Source: Streptomyces sp. NBC_01476
Lineage (GTDB): Bacteria > Actinomycetota > Actinomycetes > Streptomycetales > Streptomycetaceae
DNA length: 64,000 nt
Reading direction: 5' to 3'
NCBI RefSeq assembly: GCF_036227265.1
Contig: NZ_CP109446.1
Span: forward strand, 3,109,001-3,173,000
Shown here: positions 51,083 through 59,899 of the stretch, in pieces
Numbering within the stretch: position 1 is the stretch's first letter
Layout of the letters: every line of letters starts with the position of its first letter
The notes under the pieces: model-generated
The model's input: only the letters and a program-made list of their open reading frames with translations
Told to the model about the DNA's origin: nothing
Databases searched by the model: none
Translations under genes and position numbers: made by a program

Positions 51083-52129
51083 TCACTCGTTGGCGGCGCG
51101 GGGGCGGTCACCCTCGGCGTACTGGTCGAAGAGGGGGGTCCGGCTGCTGCGCGGGCGGCGGGCCGGGGCAGGCTGCTCGCGCTCGCCGGAGGCACGGGAC
51201 TCGCGCTGTTCGCGGGGGCCGGCCGGGTCCGCAGGCGTGGTGCCGGAACGCGCGGAGCTCCACGTGTCGGGCGCCCCGAGGTCGACGTTGCCCGGAGTGC
51301 GGGGGGCGACGGGGGCGGTCACATAGGTGGGCAGCGGCACCGGTACGGGGTCCCAGCCGTCGTCCGCGGACTGCTGGGCGCGCTGCTGGTCCACCCACTC
51401 CGCGTGGTCGGTCTGCTCGACCAGGGCCCGGCGGTCGGCGGTACGCGGCGAGGGCGCGCGTACGGGCGCGGGCGGCTGGGCGGGCTTGGCGGGGCGCTCG
51501 TCCTGGGCGGCCGGTGCGGGAGACGCCTCGGAGCGGGCACGCAGCCGTCGTGCGGCCTCGGCGGCGTGCCGCTGGTCGAGCCGGACTTCGTAGCGGCGGC
51601 GCTCCTGGCGGCGCATCTGCCCGATGTAGAGGGTCAGCAGTACGGCGGGGACGGCCGGCACCCAGAGCAGCGAGACGCCGCCGACAGCCGCCACGATGGC
51701 ACCGATGGTGAAGACCATGAAGAGCGTCGTGGTGGTACGGCGGCGGCGCACCAGCACCCTCGCACGGGGGTTGCCGGGGCCCGCGGAGGCCGCCGGGCCG
51801 GGCTGCCCGGCCGCCGCGGGCACGGGGCGGGCGGCGGGGCGCCGTACCTCGGTCGCGGGCACGGCAAGGCTCCGGACGTCCACCGTGCTCACCAGCTCGG
51901 TGTCGTCCTCCTGCTCGTCATCGTCGGCGGCGGGATCGACGTTCTCACCTCGCGCCCTGGCGACCTTGCGTTCCATCGCCGCGCGTCCGGACAGAAGCCG
52001 GATGGCGGTGCTGAAACGTTCGGTCGGACGCGCTTCATTGAGCTCGTCCTGCCTACGGAGCCACATCGGCACCAAGTAGGCAGCCCAGGCCCCGACGATG
52101 ACTGCGTAGATGAGGCCACTACTGCTCAC
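51083..52129 (-). CDS. sepX: Divisome membrane protein SepX (GlpR-like)
   Basis: A 348-residue protein with an N-terminal membrane helix (SSGLIYAVIVGAWAAYLVPMWLRR) and a second hydrophobic pair (TTTTLFMVFTIGAIVAAVGGVSLLWVPAVPAVLLTLYIG, about 135-173). Long charged, Pro/Arg-rich cytoplasmic parts flank these. The layout and position fit SepX, the actinobacterial membrane protein that stabilises Z-rings in Streptomyces and is called GlpR in Corynebacterium, where it binds the gephyrin-like Glp. The glp-like gene is four genes upstream in the same run. No enzyme motif is present. Confidence 0.8.
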   Translation of the reverse strand: MSSSGLIYAVIVGAWAAYLVPMWLRRQDELNEARPTERFSTAIRLLSGRAAMERKVARARGENVDPAADDDEQEDDTELVSTVDVRSLAVPATEVRRPAARPVPAAAGQPGPAASAGPGNPRARVLVRRRRTTTTLFMVFTIGAIVAAVGGVSLLWVPAVPAVLLTLYIGQMRRQERRRYEVRLDQRHAAEAARRLRARSEASPAPAAQDERPAKPAQPPAPVRAPSPRTADRRALVEQTDHAEWVDQQRAQQSADDGWDPVPVPLPTYVTAPVAPRTPGNVDLGAPDTWSSARSGTTPADPAGPREQRESRASGEREQPAPARRPRSSRTPLFDQYAEGDRPRAANE

Positions 52130-52246
52130 GCGCTACACGGTAGGGGTGATCGCGACACGCCATAGGCAATTCGGCCCGGTGTGTCGCACGATCGGGCTGA
52201 TATGCCGAGAATTTCTTCGGATCGGCAGCTATTTCGAACAATCGTT

Positions 52247-52840
52247 TTATTTCTGTGGCGTGCCAGGCCGCGCCTGCCGCCAGCGGTACAGCAGCCCCTC
52301 CGGGACTTCCTCGGCGGTCAGCGCGTAGACGAGATGGTCGCGCCAGCCCCCGTCGATATGGAGATAACGCGGCCGTAGTCCTTCTTCCCGGAACCCCAGC
52401 TTTTCCGCCACCCGGCGGCTGGGGCCGTTCTCGGGGCGAATGCACACCTCGATCCGGTGCAGCCCGACCCGGCGGAAGCAGTGATCGACGGCGAGCGCCA
52501 CCGAGGTGGGCATCACCCCGCGCCCGGCGACCGCCTCGTCGACCCAGTAACCGATGTGCGCGGAGCACATCGAGCCCCAGGTGACGCCTGCGACGGTGAG
52601 CTGACCGGCCAGCCGCCCCTGGTAGTCGATGACGAACGGCAGCATGCGGCCCGCCCGCGCTTCACTGCGCAGATGGCGGACCATCTGACGATATGTCGGT
52701 CGTTGCGCTATGTGACCTGGTGGTGCGGGCGGCACGGTGGCCTCCCACGGCCGCAACCAGTCGCGGTTGCGGCGGTTGACCTCGCGCCAGGCGCGCTGGT
52801 CACGCATCCGGATCGGGCGGAGGGTGATGTCACCGTCCAC
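52247..52840 (-). CDS. RimJ/RimL-type GNAT acetyltransferase
   Basis: A 197-residue acetyltransferase (ITLRPIRMRDQRAWREVNRRNRDWLRPWEAT; acetyl-CoA loop AVAGRGVMPTSVALAVDHCFRRVGLHRIEVCIRPENGPSRRVAEKLGFREEG). Such enzymes acetylate N-termini of ribosomal or other proteins. It lies 23 nt after mog in the moaC-mog-GNAT-sepX run. GTG 52840 is the only standard in-frame start before an upstream stop. Confidence 0.9.
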   Translation of the reverse strand: MDGDITLRPIRMRDQRAWREVNRRNRDWLRPWEATVPPAPPGHIAQRPTYRQMVRHLRSEARAGRMLPFVIDYQGRLAGQLTVAGVTWGSMCSAHIGYWVDEAVAGRGVMPTSVALAVDHCFRRVGLHRIEVCIRPENGPSRRVAEKLGFREEGLRPRYLHIDGGWRDHLVYALTAEEVPEGLLYRWRQARPGTPQK

Positions 52841-52863
52841 CAGCTCAGCCGGCCAGGACCCGT

Positions 52864-53436
52864 TCAGCTCGGTCTCCCAGTGACAGAATTCGGGTGATCA
52901 TTCGGTCGGTCTTCGGATTGTTCGCCCGGTCGCTCATCGGACTGTCCTTGAGGATGATCGCCCCCGCGGATCTGATCAACCGCATGTACGACCAACGGCG
53001 CGAGTACGGCTAGGCCGTCCTTCACCCCGCCGGTCGAGCCGGGAAGGTTCACCACCAGGGTGCGTCCACTCACCCCCGCGACGCCACGGGACAGCACCGC
53101 GGTGGGCACCTTCTCCCGTCCGGCGGCGCGAATGGCCTCCGCGATGCCCGGGACCTCGTAGTCGAGGACCGAGCGGGTGACCTCCGGCGTGCGGTCGGTC
53201 GGCGAGATGCCCGTACCGCCGGTGGTGACCACCAGGTCGTATCCACCGGCAACCGCCTCCCGCAGCGCCTGGCCGACGGGGTCACCGTCCGGAACCACCC
53301 GGGGCCCGTCCACCGCGAAGCCCAGCTCCTGAAGAGCGGCGACGATCAGCGGACCGCCCCGGTCCTCGTACACCCCCGCGGCGGCCCGGTTGGAGGCGGT
53401 GACGGCGAGCGCCCGCGGCGCGGCCGGCCGCGTCAT
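52864..53436 (-). CDS. mog: MogA/MoaB-type molybdopterin adenylyltransferase
   Basis: A 190-residue protein that activates molybdopterin by adenylylation before Mo insertion. The MoCF fold is seen in [22 protein letters not shown], the [16 protein letters not shown] loop and [15 protein letters not shown]. An acidic/polar tail ([21 protein letters not shown]) is extra. Its ATG overlaps the moaC stop (ATGA). Confidence 0.9.
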   Translation of the reverse strand: MTRPAAPRALAVTASNRAAAGVYEDRGGPLIVAALQELGFAVDGPRVVPDGDPVGQALREAVAGGYDLVVTTGGTGISPTDRTPEVTRSVLDYEVPGIAEAIRAAGREKVPTAVLSRGVAGVSGRTLVVNLPGSTGGVKDGLAVLAPLVVHAVDQIRGGDHPQGQSDERPGEQSEDRPNDHPNSVTGRPS

Positions 53437-53915
53437 GACCGCCGCCAGTCGCCGGACTTCCCGCCGGTCTTCTCCTCGACCCGGATGTCGGTGATGACCG
53501 CGCCCTTGTCGACCGCCTTCACCATGTCCACGACGGTCAGCGCGGCGACGCTGACCGCGGTCAGTGCCTCCATCTCGACGCCTGTGCGGTCGGTGGTCCT
53601 GACCGTCGCGGTGATCTCCACCGCGTCGTCGGCGACCGCGAGGTCGACGTTCACGCCGGACACGGCGAGCGGGTGGCACAGCGGGATGAGGTCGGGGGTC
53701 CGTTTGGCGCCCATGATGCCGGCGATGCGCGCGACGGCCAGGGCGTCGCCCTTGGGCACCCCCTCACTGCGCAGGAGTTCCACGACGCGCGGGTCGACGA
53801 GGACGCGCCCGGTCGCACGGGCGGTGCGCGCGGTGATGTCCTTGTCGGAGACGTCGACCATGCGGGCCGCGCCCGCCTCGTCGAGGTGGGTGAGGTGCTG
53901 GTGGGCGCTGCTCAT
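53433..53915 (-). CDS. moaC: Cyclic pyranopterin monophosphate synthase
   Basis: A 160-residue enzyme of the first molybdenum-cofactor step; it converts the MoaA product to cyclic pyranopterin monophosphate. [33 protein letters not shown] and [27 protein letters not shown] with the catalytic Lys/Asp cluster are intact. GGGAG precedes ATG 53915. Followed with overlap by mog. Confidence 0.95.
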   Translation of the reverse strand: MSSAHQHLTHLDEAGAARMVDVSDKDITARTARATGRVLVDPRVVELLRSEGVPKGDALAVARIAGIMGAKRTPDLIPLCHPLAVSGVNVDLAVADDAVEITATVRTTDRTGVEMEALTAVSVAALTVVDMVKAVDKGAVITDIRVEEKTGGKSGDWRRS

Positions 53916-54003
53916 CGTTCTCCCAGTGCGGTCTCTAGGGCAGACACCGTACCGGCACGCGCCGGCGTACGGACCGCGGGTCCGCACGCCGGGACACCCG
54001 TGG

Positions 54004-55326
54004 CTAGTCCAGCAGGACCACGTCGACTTCTTCGCCCGCTGCGACGGAGGTGACCTCTTCCGGTACGACAATCAGCGCATCGGCATGGGCCAGTGCCTTG
54101 ACGAGGTGCGAGTCAGCGCCACCCACCGGGGTGACCGTGCCGGTCGTACGGTCGTACCGCCCCCGCAGGAACTGACGCCTTCCCTCCGGCGACCTGTCGA
54201 TCGCCGTGCCGCAGACCGCTCGTACGACTTCCCGATGAACGCTGCCGACACCCATCAGCGTGCGGATCACCGGTCGTACGAACAACTCGAATGACACATA
54301 GGCGCTGACGGGGTTGCCGGGCAGTGCGAGCAACGGCGTGCGGTCGGGCCCGATCCGGCCGAAGCCCTGCGGCTTGCCGGGCTGCATCGCGAGCTTGCGG
54401 AACTCCACGTGCCCACCGGCGTTCTCCGCGTCTTCTCCGAAGGAGTCGCCGAGCGACGACAGCGCCTCTTTCACGACGTCATAGGCGCCGACGCTGACGC
54501 CGCCACTGGTCACGATGACGTCGGCGCGGATCAACTGGTCCTCGATGGCGGCCCGCAGCGTCTCCACCTCGTCGCTGACGGCGCCGACCCGGTACGCGAT
54601 GGCGCCGGCCGCCCGCGCCGCGGCGGTGAGGGCGAAGCTGTTGGAGTCGTGGATGCGGCCGGGGCCGAGTTCCTCGTCGGGCTGGACGAGTTCGCTGCCG
54701 GTGGAGAGCACCACCACGCGCGGCCGCGGCCGTACGGTCACGGTGCCGCGGCCGATGGCGGCCAGCAGCCCGATCTGCGAGGGGCCGAGCACCGTGCCGG
54801 CGGCCAGCGCCAGTTCCCCGGCAGCGGCGTCACTCCCCCGGGCCCGTACGAACTGCCCGGCCGCCGGAGACCGGTGCACCCGCACCTCACCGCCCGCGCC
54901 CGCGGGGTCGACGCTGTGCGCGGCCATGGTCGTCGCGGGGCCGCCCCCGGTACCGCCGTCGGTCCACTCGACCGGCACAACCGCCTCGGCGCCCGGTGGG
55001 ATCGGGGCTCCTGTCATGATCCTGGCGGCCTGGCCGGGGCCGACAGTGGGCAGCGCCCCACTGCCGGCCGCCACGTCACCGATCACGTCGAGCACAGCGG
55101 GATGTTCACCGGTCGCGGCCTGGGTATCGGCGACCCTTACCGCGTACCCGTCCATGGAGCTGTTCTCGAACGGTGGCAACGCGACCGGCACCGTGACGTC
55201 CTCGACCAGGACGCACCCCTGGGCGTCGAGCAGTTGCAGCTCGATCGGATCCAGCGGAGCGAGCTGGCCCAGGATGCTGTCCAGATGTTCGGTGACGGTC
55301 CACACGCGGTCGGCGCCGTGACTCAC
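54004..55326 (-). CDS. glp: MoeA/gephyrin-like protein (Glp candidate)
   Basis: A 440-residue MoeA-fold protein. The N-terminus [37 protein letters not shown] matches gephyrin-like domains; [75 protein letters not shown] and [18 protein letters not shown] follow. It could ligate molybdate. In Corynebacterium the neighbour of glpR (sepX) is Glp, a MoeA-like protein recruited to the divisome, so a division role is likely. GTG 55326 overlaps the galU stop. Confidence 0.85.
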   Translation of the reverse strand: MSHGADRVWTVTEHLDSILGQLAPLDPIELQLLDAQGCVLVEDVTVPVALPPFENSSMDGYAVRVADTQAATGEHPAVLDVIGDVAAGSGALPTVGPGQAARIMTGAPIPPGAEAVVPVEWTDGGTGGGPATTMAAHSVDPAGAGGEVRVHRSPAAGQFVRARGSDAAAGELALAAGTVLGPSQIGLLAAIGRGTVTVRPRPRVVVLSTGSELVQPDEELGPGRIHDSNSFALTAAARAAGAIAYRVGAVSDEVETLRAAIEDQLIRADVIVTSGGVSVGAYDVVKEALSSLGDSFGEDAENAGGHVEFRKLAMQPGKPQGFGRIGPDRTPLLALPGNPVSAYVSFELFVRPVIRTLMGVGSVHREVVRAVCGTAIDRSPEGRRQFLRGRYDRTTGTVTPVGGADSHLVKALAHADALIVVPEEVTSVAAGEEVDVVLLD

Positions 55327-56231
55327 GCTTGCATCTCCTGGGTGACGTAGGTGTGGAGCCAGGTGCGGAAGTCGGGGCCGAGGTCTTCGCGTTCGCATGC
55401 GAGGCGGACGATGGCGCGCAGGTAGTCGCCGCGGTCGCCGGTGTCGTAGCGGCGGCCGGTGAAGACGACGCCGTGGACGGGGCCGCCGGTGTCGTCGCGT
55501 TCGGCGAGTTCGCGCAGGGCGTCGGTGAGCTGGATTTCGTCGCCGCAGCCGGGCTGGGTTTTGCGCAGGACGTCGAAGACGGCGGGGTCCAGGACGTAGC
55601 GGCCGATGACGGCGTAGTGGGAGGGGGCCTGGGCGGGTTCGGGTTTTTCGATGAGTCCGGTGACGCGGACGACGTCGGGGTCGGGGGTGGGGAGTATCGC
55701 GGCGGAGCCGTAGAGGTGGATTTGTTCGGGGTCGACTTCCATCAGGGCGATGACGCTGCCGCCGTGCTGTTGCTGGACGGTGATCATGCGGGCGAGGAGG
55801 GGGTCGCGGGGGTCGATGAGGTCGTCGCCGAGGAGGACGGCGAAGGGCTGGTCGCCGACGTGGGGTTCGGCGCACAGGACGGCGTGGCCGAGGCCCTGGG
55901 GGGCGCCCTGGCGGACGTAGTGCATGGTGGCGAGGTCGGAGGATTCGCGGACGCGGGCCAGGCGGGAGGCGTCGCCTTTGCGGGTGAGGGCTTCTTCGAG
56001 TTCGTAGTTGCGGTCGAAGTGGTCTTCCAGGGGGCGTTTGTTGCGGCCGGTGATCATCAGGACGTCGGACAGGCCCGCGGCGACGGCTTCCTCGACGACG
56101 TACTGGATCGCGGGTTTGTCCACGACCGGCAGCATCTCCTTCGGCGTCGCCTTCGTCGCCGGCAGGAACCGGGTCCCCAGACCCGCCGCCGGAATGACAG
56201 CCTTGCTGATCCCCGTACGTGTGAGCGTCAT
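55323..56231 (-). CDS. galU: UTP--glucose-1-phosphate uridylyltransferase
   Basis: Makes UDP-glucose for trehalose, cell-wall and Leloir metabolism. 302 residues with the nucleotidyltransferase motif AVIPAAGLGTRFLPATKATPKEMLPVVDKP at 11-40, YVRQGAPQGLGHAVLCAE, LLGDDLID and LIEKPEP. ATG 56231 (MTLTRTGISKAVIP) is the family start. First gene of galU-glp-moaC-mog-GNAT-sepX, all co-directional and partly overlapping. UDP-glucose links it to the gal operon at 2.6-5.9 kb. Confidence 0.95.
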   Translation of the reverse strand: MTLTRTGISKAVIPAAGLGTRFLPATKATPKEMLPVVDKPAIQYVVEEAVAAGLSDVLMITGRNKRPLEDHFDRNYELEEALTRKGDASRLARVRESSDLATMHYVRQGAPQGLGHAVLCAEPHVGDQPFAVLLGDDLIDPRDPLLARMITVQQQHGGSVIALMEVDPEQIHLYGSAAILPTPDPDVVRVTGLIEKPEPAQAPSHYAVIGRYVLDPAVFDVLRKTQPGCGDEIQLTDALRELAERDDTGGPVHGVVFTGRRYDTGDRGDYLRAIVRLACEREDLGPDFRTWLHTYVTQEMQA

Positions 56232-56312
56232 GGCGTGCACCCTAGCGGGCTCGTATGTGTGGAAGATGAAGAATCGGTTGATTACGGCTGATAGGCGATG
56301 GTTGTGGATGGT

Positions 56313-56906
56313 ATGAGCGAAGCGCGCACGCGCAAGGCGGAGTTGCGGGCGCGCCTCCTGCGGGACAGACGCGGATTGACCGCCGATGAACGCCAAGCGG
56401 CCGGCACGGCACTGGTGAGCAGGGTACGTGACCTTCAGGCGCCCGCGACGGCCGACACCGTGGCCGCTTATGTGTCGATGGGCACCGAACCCGGGACCCA
56501 TGAACTCATCGACGCCCTCAGGGGGTCCGGCACCCGGGTACTGCTGCCCGTCCTGCTGCCGGACAATGATCTGGACTGGGCCGCATACGAGGGGCCTGGA
56601 GCCCTGCGGCGCACGCCTCGCGGCCTGCTGGAACCCACCGGTGCCCTCCTCGGTCCGCAGGCCGTCACCGAGGCCAGAACCGTCCTGCTGCCCGGCCTCG
56701 CCGTCGACACCCAGGGTGTGCGCCTAGGACGCGGGGGCGGCTCGTACGACCGGGTCCTCGCGCGACTGGAGGCCGCCGGAACTCATCCCGTACTCGTCGT
56801 GGTGCTGTACGCACACGAGGTGGTCGACACGGTTCCGCGTGAACCGCACGACCACCTCGTGGACGCCGCACTGACACCGGACGGCGTACGGCATTTCGTT
56901 AGGTGA
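56313..56906 (+). CDS. 5-formyltetrahydrofolate cyclo-ligase
   Basis: Converts 5-formyl-THF to 5,10-methenyl-THF with ATP. About 197 residues; KAELRARLLRDRRGL at the start, then VAAYVSMGTEPGTHELIDALRGSG and the signature LPGLAVDTQGVRLGRGGGSYDRVL. ATG 56313 fits the family; ATG 56298 is equally open. Divergent from galU (81 nt between) and convergent with the acylase gene. Confidence 0.92.
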   Translation: MSEARTRKAELRARLLRDRRGLTADERQAAGTALVSRVRDLQAPATADTVAAYVSMGTEPGTHELIDALRGSGTRVLLPVLLPDNDLDWAAYEGPGALRRTPRGLLEPTGALLGPQAVTEARTVLLPGLAVDTQGVRLGRGGGSYDRVLARLEAAGTHPVLVVVLYAHEVVDTVPREPHDHLVDAALTPDGVRHFVR

Positions 56907-56976
56907 GTGACTGCCCGGCGACAGCGTCAAGTGCCCTAAGACGCCGGACTTGTGCCTGTTCCCGCTTCGCGTCCTA

Positions 56977-56996
56977 AGGCGCCGACCTGGGCGCCT
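56977..56996. terminator. Hairpin between convergent genes
   Basis: AGGCGCC (56977-56983) pairs with GGCGCCT (56990-56996) around GACCTG, directly at the acylase stop codon and 70 nt beyond the cyclo-ligase stop. A related word CCTAAGACGCCGGACTTG lies just upstream. Confidence 0.6.
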
Positions 56997-59717
56997 CTAA
57001 GGGGTGAGCACCATCTTCGCCTTGGCCGCCTGGTCGACCTTTTCGTCGGTGAAGTACCAGGGCAGCAGCTCGCCCGCCGCCCACTTGTCGGTCTGGTCGG
57101 TGTAGTGGGCGTTGTAGGCGTGGCCTGAGGCGCCGGTGAGGTTGATCCACCGGGACTTGTCGAAGTCCTGCAGGTTGACGATCATCCGCATCGACGGCAC
57201 CCAGACGACGTCGTAGCCGCCGGCGGCGTTCCATCCGGTGGCGTCGACGGCCGCCTCTCCGCCGCTGAGCTGCCAGGGGCCACGGTTGAACAGCCACTGG
57301 ATGGCGCCGGGGCCGTCGGTGCCGATGGTCTGGTTCTTCAGCTCCAGCTTGTGCAGGCGGCCCCAGCTCCAGGTGTCTATGTCCTTGCCGAGTTTGGCCG
57401 TCAGCTCGTAACGGGCGTCTTTCATGGCCTGCGCGAGGAGCTGGTCGCGCGTGCTGTGATGCGCCTTGTCCGGGTCGCCGCTGAAGAAGGCCGTCGTGGA
57501 CATCGTCCACCAGGCGTTGTCGGGGTCCTTGAGGATGGTGCGGACCACCTCGAACCAGCGGTCGCCACCGTCCGGCTGCGCCTCGGCGGGATCGCGCTCA
57601 CCGCACTCCTGGATAGTCGGGTCCTTGCCGTCGAGATTGTCGACGGGGCCGGTCTCTCCGACGGGCAGCACCCTCAGGCACTGGCCCTTGGGACGCAGTT
57701 CCTTCGGCAACTTGTTGCCGAAGGCCAGCTTGAGGACGTTGCGCCACACGGCGTTGAAGTACGCGGCGGCTGCCGAATCGGAATCCTGGTTGTAATCCCA
57801 TCCGTCGAGCAGCTGTTGTGCCTGGCGGACGTAATCGCCCTTGTCATCCTTTATGTCTATCTTCTGGAGATAGGGGACGAGAATCCGGGCGATCTCACTG
57901 CTGTCGTCGTTCTGCATGGACTGCATGTCGTCCATGGAGATCTTGCCGCCGTCCTTGATCTTCGACGCGATCAGGTTGTTGATCCGCTGGCTGCGCGTGC
58001 CGTAGTCCCAGTCGGCGGTCAGAAGATAGGGATATTTGCTCTGGTCGATGACCGCCTGGTTGGCGGTGACGATGTAGCCGCGCGGGGGGTCGTACTCGTA
58101 CGGCATCGACTGGGACGGGATGTACTCGCCGGTCCAGGCGTAGCGCGAGTCCCAGCCCGGCTGCGGGTACGTGCCGTCGTCACCCTTGGGGCGGATCGGG
58201 ATCTGGCCGGGCGCCTGATAGCCGATGTGACCCTTGGTGTCGGCGTAGATCAGATTTTGCGACGGTACGGCGAAGTCCGCGGCGGCGGCCCGGAAGGACT
58301 TGAAGTCCGTCGCCCTGTCGAGTTCGAAGACCGCGTCCATCGTCTTCGACGGAGTGAGCGCGGTCCACTTCAAAGCGACCGCATAGCCGCTGTTGACGCC
58401 ACCCGGTGGGTCGGTCACCGGCGCGACCTGGCCCACTTTGCTGATCTCATCGCTTCGGTCGGAGATGATCGGACCATCATCCTTGGTCTCCCGCACGGTG
58501 ATCGTACGAGGACTCCCGCCGGCGACCTTGATCGTCTCCTTGCGGGTCGTGAAGGGCACCTGCGTGCCGTTGTAGAGGTACGTGTTGGCGGTGACCTTCT
58601 CCAGGTAGAGGTCGGTGACGTCGGCACCGAGATTGGTCATGCCCCAGGCGATGTCCTGGTTGTGGCCGATGACGACTCCGGGCATGCCCGAGAAGGTGTA
58701 GCCGGCAACGTCGTAGGGGCAGGCGGCGCTGACCGTACGGCAGTGCAGGCCCATCTGGTACCAGAGCGACGGCACCTGTGGCGCCAGGTGCGGATCGTTG
58801 GCGAGCAGCGGCTTCCCGGTCGTCGTGTAGCGGCCGGACACCACCCACGAGTTGGAACCGATGCCGCTGCCCGTCGGACCGAGCAGCGCGGGCATCTGGT
58901 CGATGATCTGACTGATGCCGGAGAGCTGGGCGTCGACGGTGCTGTTGAGACCCTGCGGCTCACCAGAACCGGCGGGTTCATATTTTCCGGTGGTCGGATC
59001 AACGGAACCGGCGTCGACGATCGGACGGTTGCGGTCGTACGGATACGCCGGGTACAGCTGCTTGATTTGCGACTGGCTGAGGCGGCTGGTCATCAGGGCA
59101 CGGTCGATCTCGTCCTGCATGTTGCCGCGCAGGTCCCACGCCATCGCCTTGAGCCACGCGACCGAGTCGACCGGGGTCCACGGCTGTGGCTTGTAGTTGT
59201 TGCTGAACGACAAGGCCGCATACTCCAGGGAGAGCGCGGACCCGCTGTGATCCTTCAGGTACGCGTTGACTCCGTCGGTGTATGCCTGCAGGTACTCCTT
59301 GGTCGTCGCGTCGAGCTTGGTGTCCCACTCCTGCTGGGCGACGCCGCGCCAGTTGAGGGTACGCAGGAAGGCATCGGTCTCCACCTGGCTCTTGCCGAAC
59401 ATCTCCGACAACCGGCCGGAGGTCAGATGACGGCGGACGTCCATCTCGTAGAAGCGGTCCTGCGCCTGCACGTACCCCTGGGCGCGGAAGAGGTCCTCAG
59501 GGGTGTCGGCGTAGATCTGCGGGATGCCGTTGGCGTCGCGTTTGACGTCGACCGGCGCCGTCAGACCCTTGAGCTTCAGCGAGCCCGTGGTCTGCGGAAA
59601 GGAGGCCCGAACGGTGCTTACGCTCCAGTAGGACCCGTAACCGATACCCGCTATCAGGAGCAACACGAACGCGATCACGATGAAGCGTACGCGGCGGGAT
59701 TTCTTCCGTGCGGGCAT
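56997..59717 (-). CDS. Penicillin-acylase-family amidase, membrane-anchored
   Basis: A 906-residue Ntn-hydrolase precursor. A basic stretch and one N-terminal helix (VRFIVIAFVLLLIAGIGYGSYW) anchor or export it. The alpha chain (VDVKRDANGIPQIYADTPEDLFRAQGYVQAQDRFYEMD) is followed by the self-cleavage site GSNSWVVSG, with Ser288 as likely nucleophile, then LANDPHLAPQVPSLWYQ and GHNQDIAWGMTN. Substrates may be acyl-homoserine lactones or N-acyl antibiotics such as echinocandin-like lipopeptides; this cannot be decided here. Confidence 0.92.
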   Translation of the reverse strand: MPARKKSRRVRFIVIAFVLLLIAGIGYGSYWSVSTVRASFPQTTGSLKLKGLTAPVDVKRDANGIPQIYADTPEDLFRAQGYVQAQDRFYEMDVRRHLTSGRLSEMFGKSQVETDAFLRTLNWRGVAQQEWDTKLDATTKEYLQAYTDGVNAYLKDHSGSALSLEYAALSFSNNYKPQPWTPVDSVAWLKAMAWDLRGNMQDEIDRALMTSRLSQSQIKQLYPAYPYDRNRPIVDAGSVDPTTGKYEPAGSGEPQGLNSTVDAQLSGISQIIDQMPALLGPTGSGIGSNSWVVSGRYTTTGKPLLANDPHLAPQVPSLWYQMGLHCRTVSAACPYDVAGYTFSGMPGVVIGHNQDIAWGMTNLGADVTDLYLEKVTANTYLYNGTQVPFTTRKETIKVAGGSPRTITVRETKDDGPIISDRSDEISKVGQVAPVTDPPGGVNSGYAVALKWTALTPSKTMDAVFELDRATDFKSFRAAAADFAVPSQNLIYADTKGHIGYQAPGQIPIRPKGDDGTYPQPGWDSRYAWTGEYIPSQSMPYEYDPPRGYIVTANQAVIDQSKYPYLLTADWDYGTRSQRINNLIASKIKDGGKISMDDMQSMQNDDSSEIARILVPYLQKIDIKDDKGDYVRQAQQLLDGWDYNQDSDSAAAAYFNAVWRNVLKLAFGNKLPKELRPKGQCLRVLPVGETGPVDNLDGKDPTIQECGERDPAEAQPDGGDRWFEVVRTILKDPDNAWWTMSTTAFFSGDPDKAHHSTRDQLLAQAMKDARYELTAKLGKDIDTWSWGRLHKLELKNQTIGTDGPGAIQWLFNRGPWQLSGGEAAVDATGWNAAGGYDVVWVPSMRMIVNLQDFDKSRWINLTGASGHAYNAHYTDQTDKWAAGELLPWYFTDEKVDQAAKAKMVLTP

Positions 59718-59857
59718 CGCTGTCCTTCGAGGGGCAGTGCGGACCGGTGATCAAGTGCTCGTTGTGCAAGGGCAACCATAGGCGCACAGCCTGGGACCCC
59801 AGGACTCGGCATCTGGGTGACGGACCCGCGGACCGCCGATCGTCAAGCGAGGGTAAA

Positions 59858-59899
59858 ATGTTAGATAAGGCAATGAAGTTGAAAGGACCAGGCCCCTGA
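59858..59899 (+). CDS. 13-codon leader ORF overlapping the antiporter start
   Basis: GAGGG four nt before ATG 59858 opens MLDKAMKLKGPGP, whose TGA (59897-59899) overlaps the CTG at 59896 from which the antiporter frame is in register. It could couple translation of the antiporter or act as a leader peptide. Alternatively, it marks the true start with a one-base slip. Expression is unproven. Confidence 0.45.
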   Translation: MLDKAMKLKGPGP

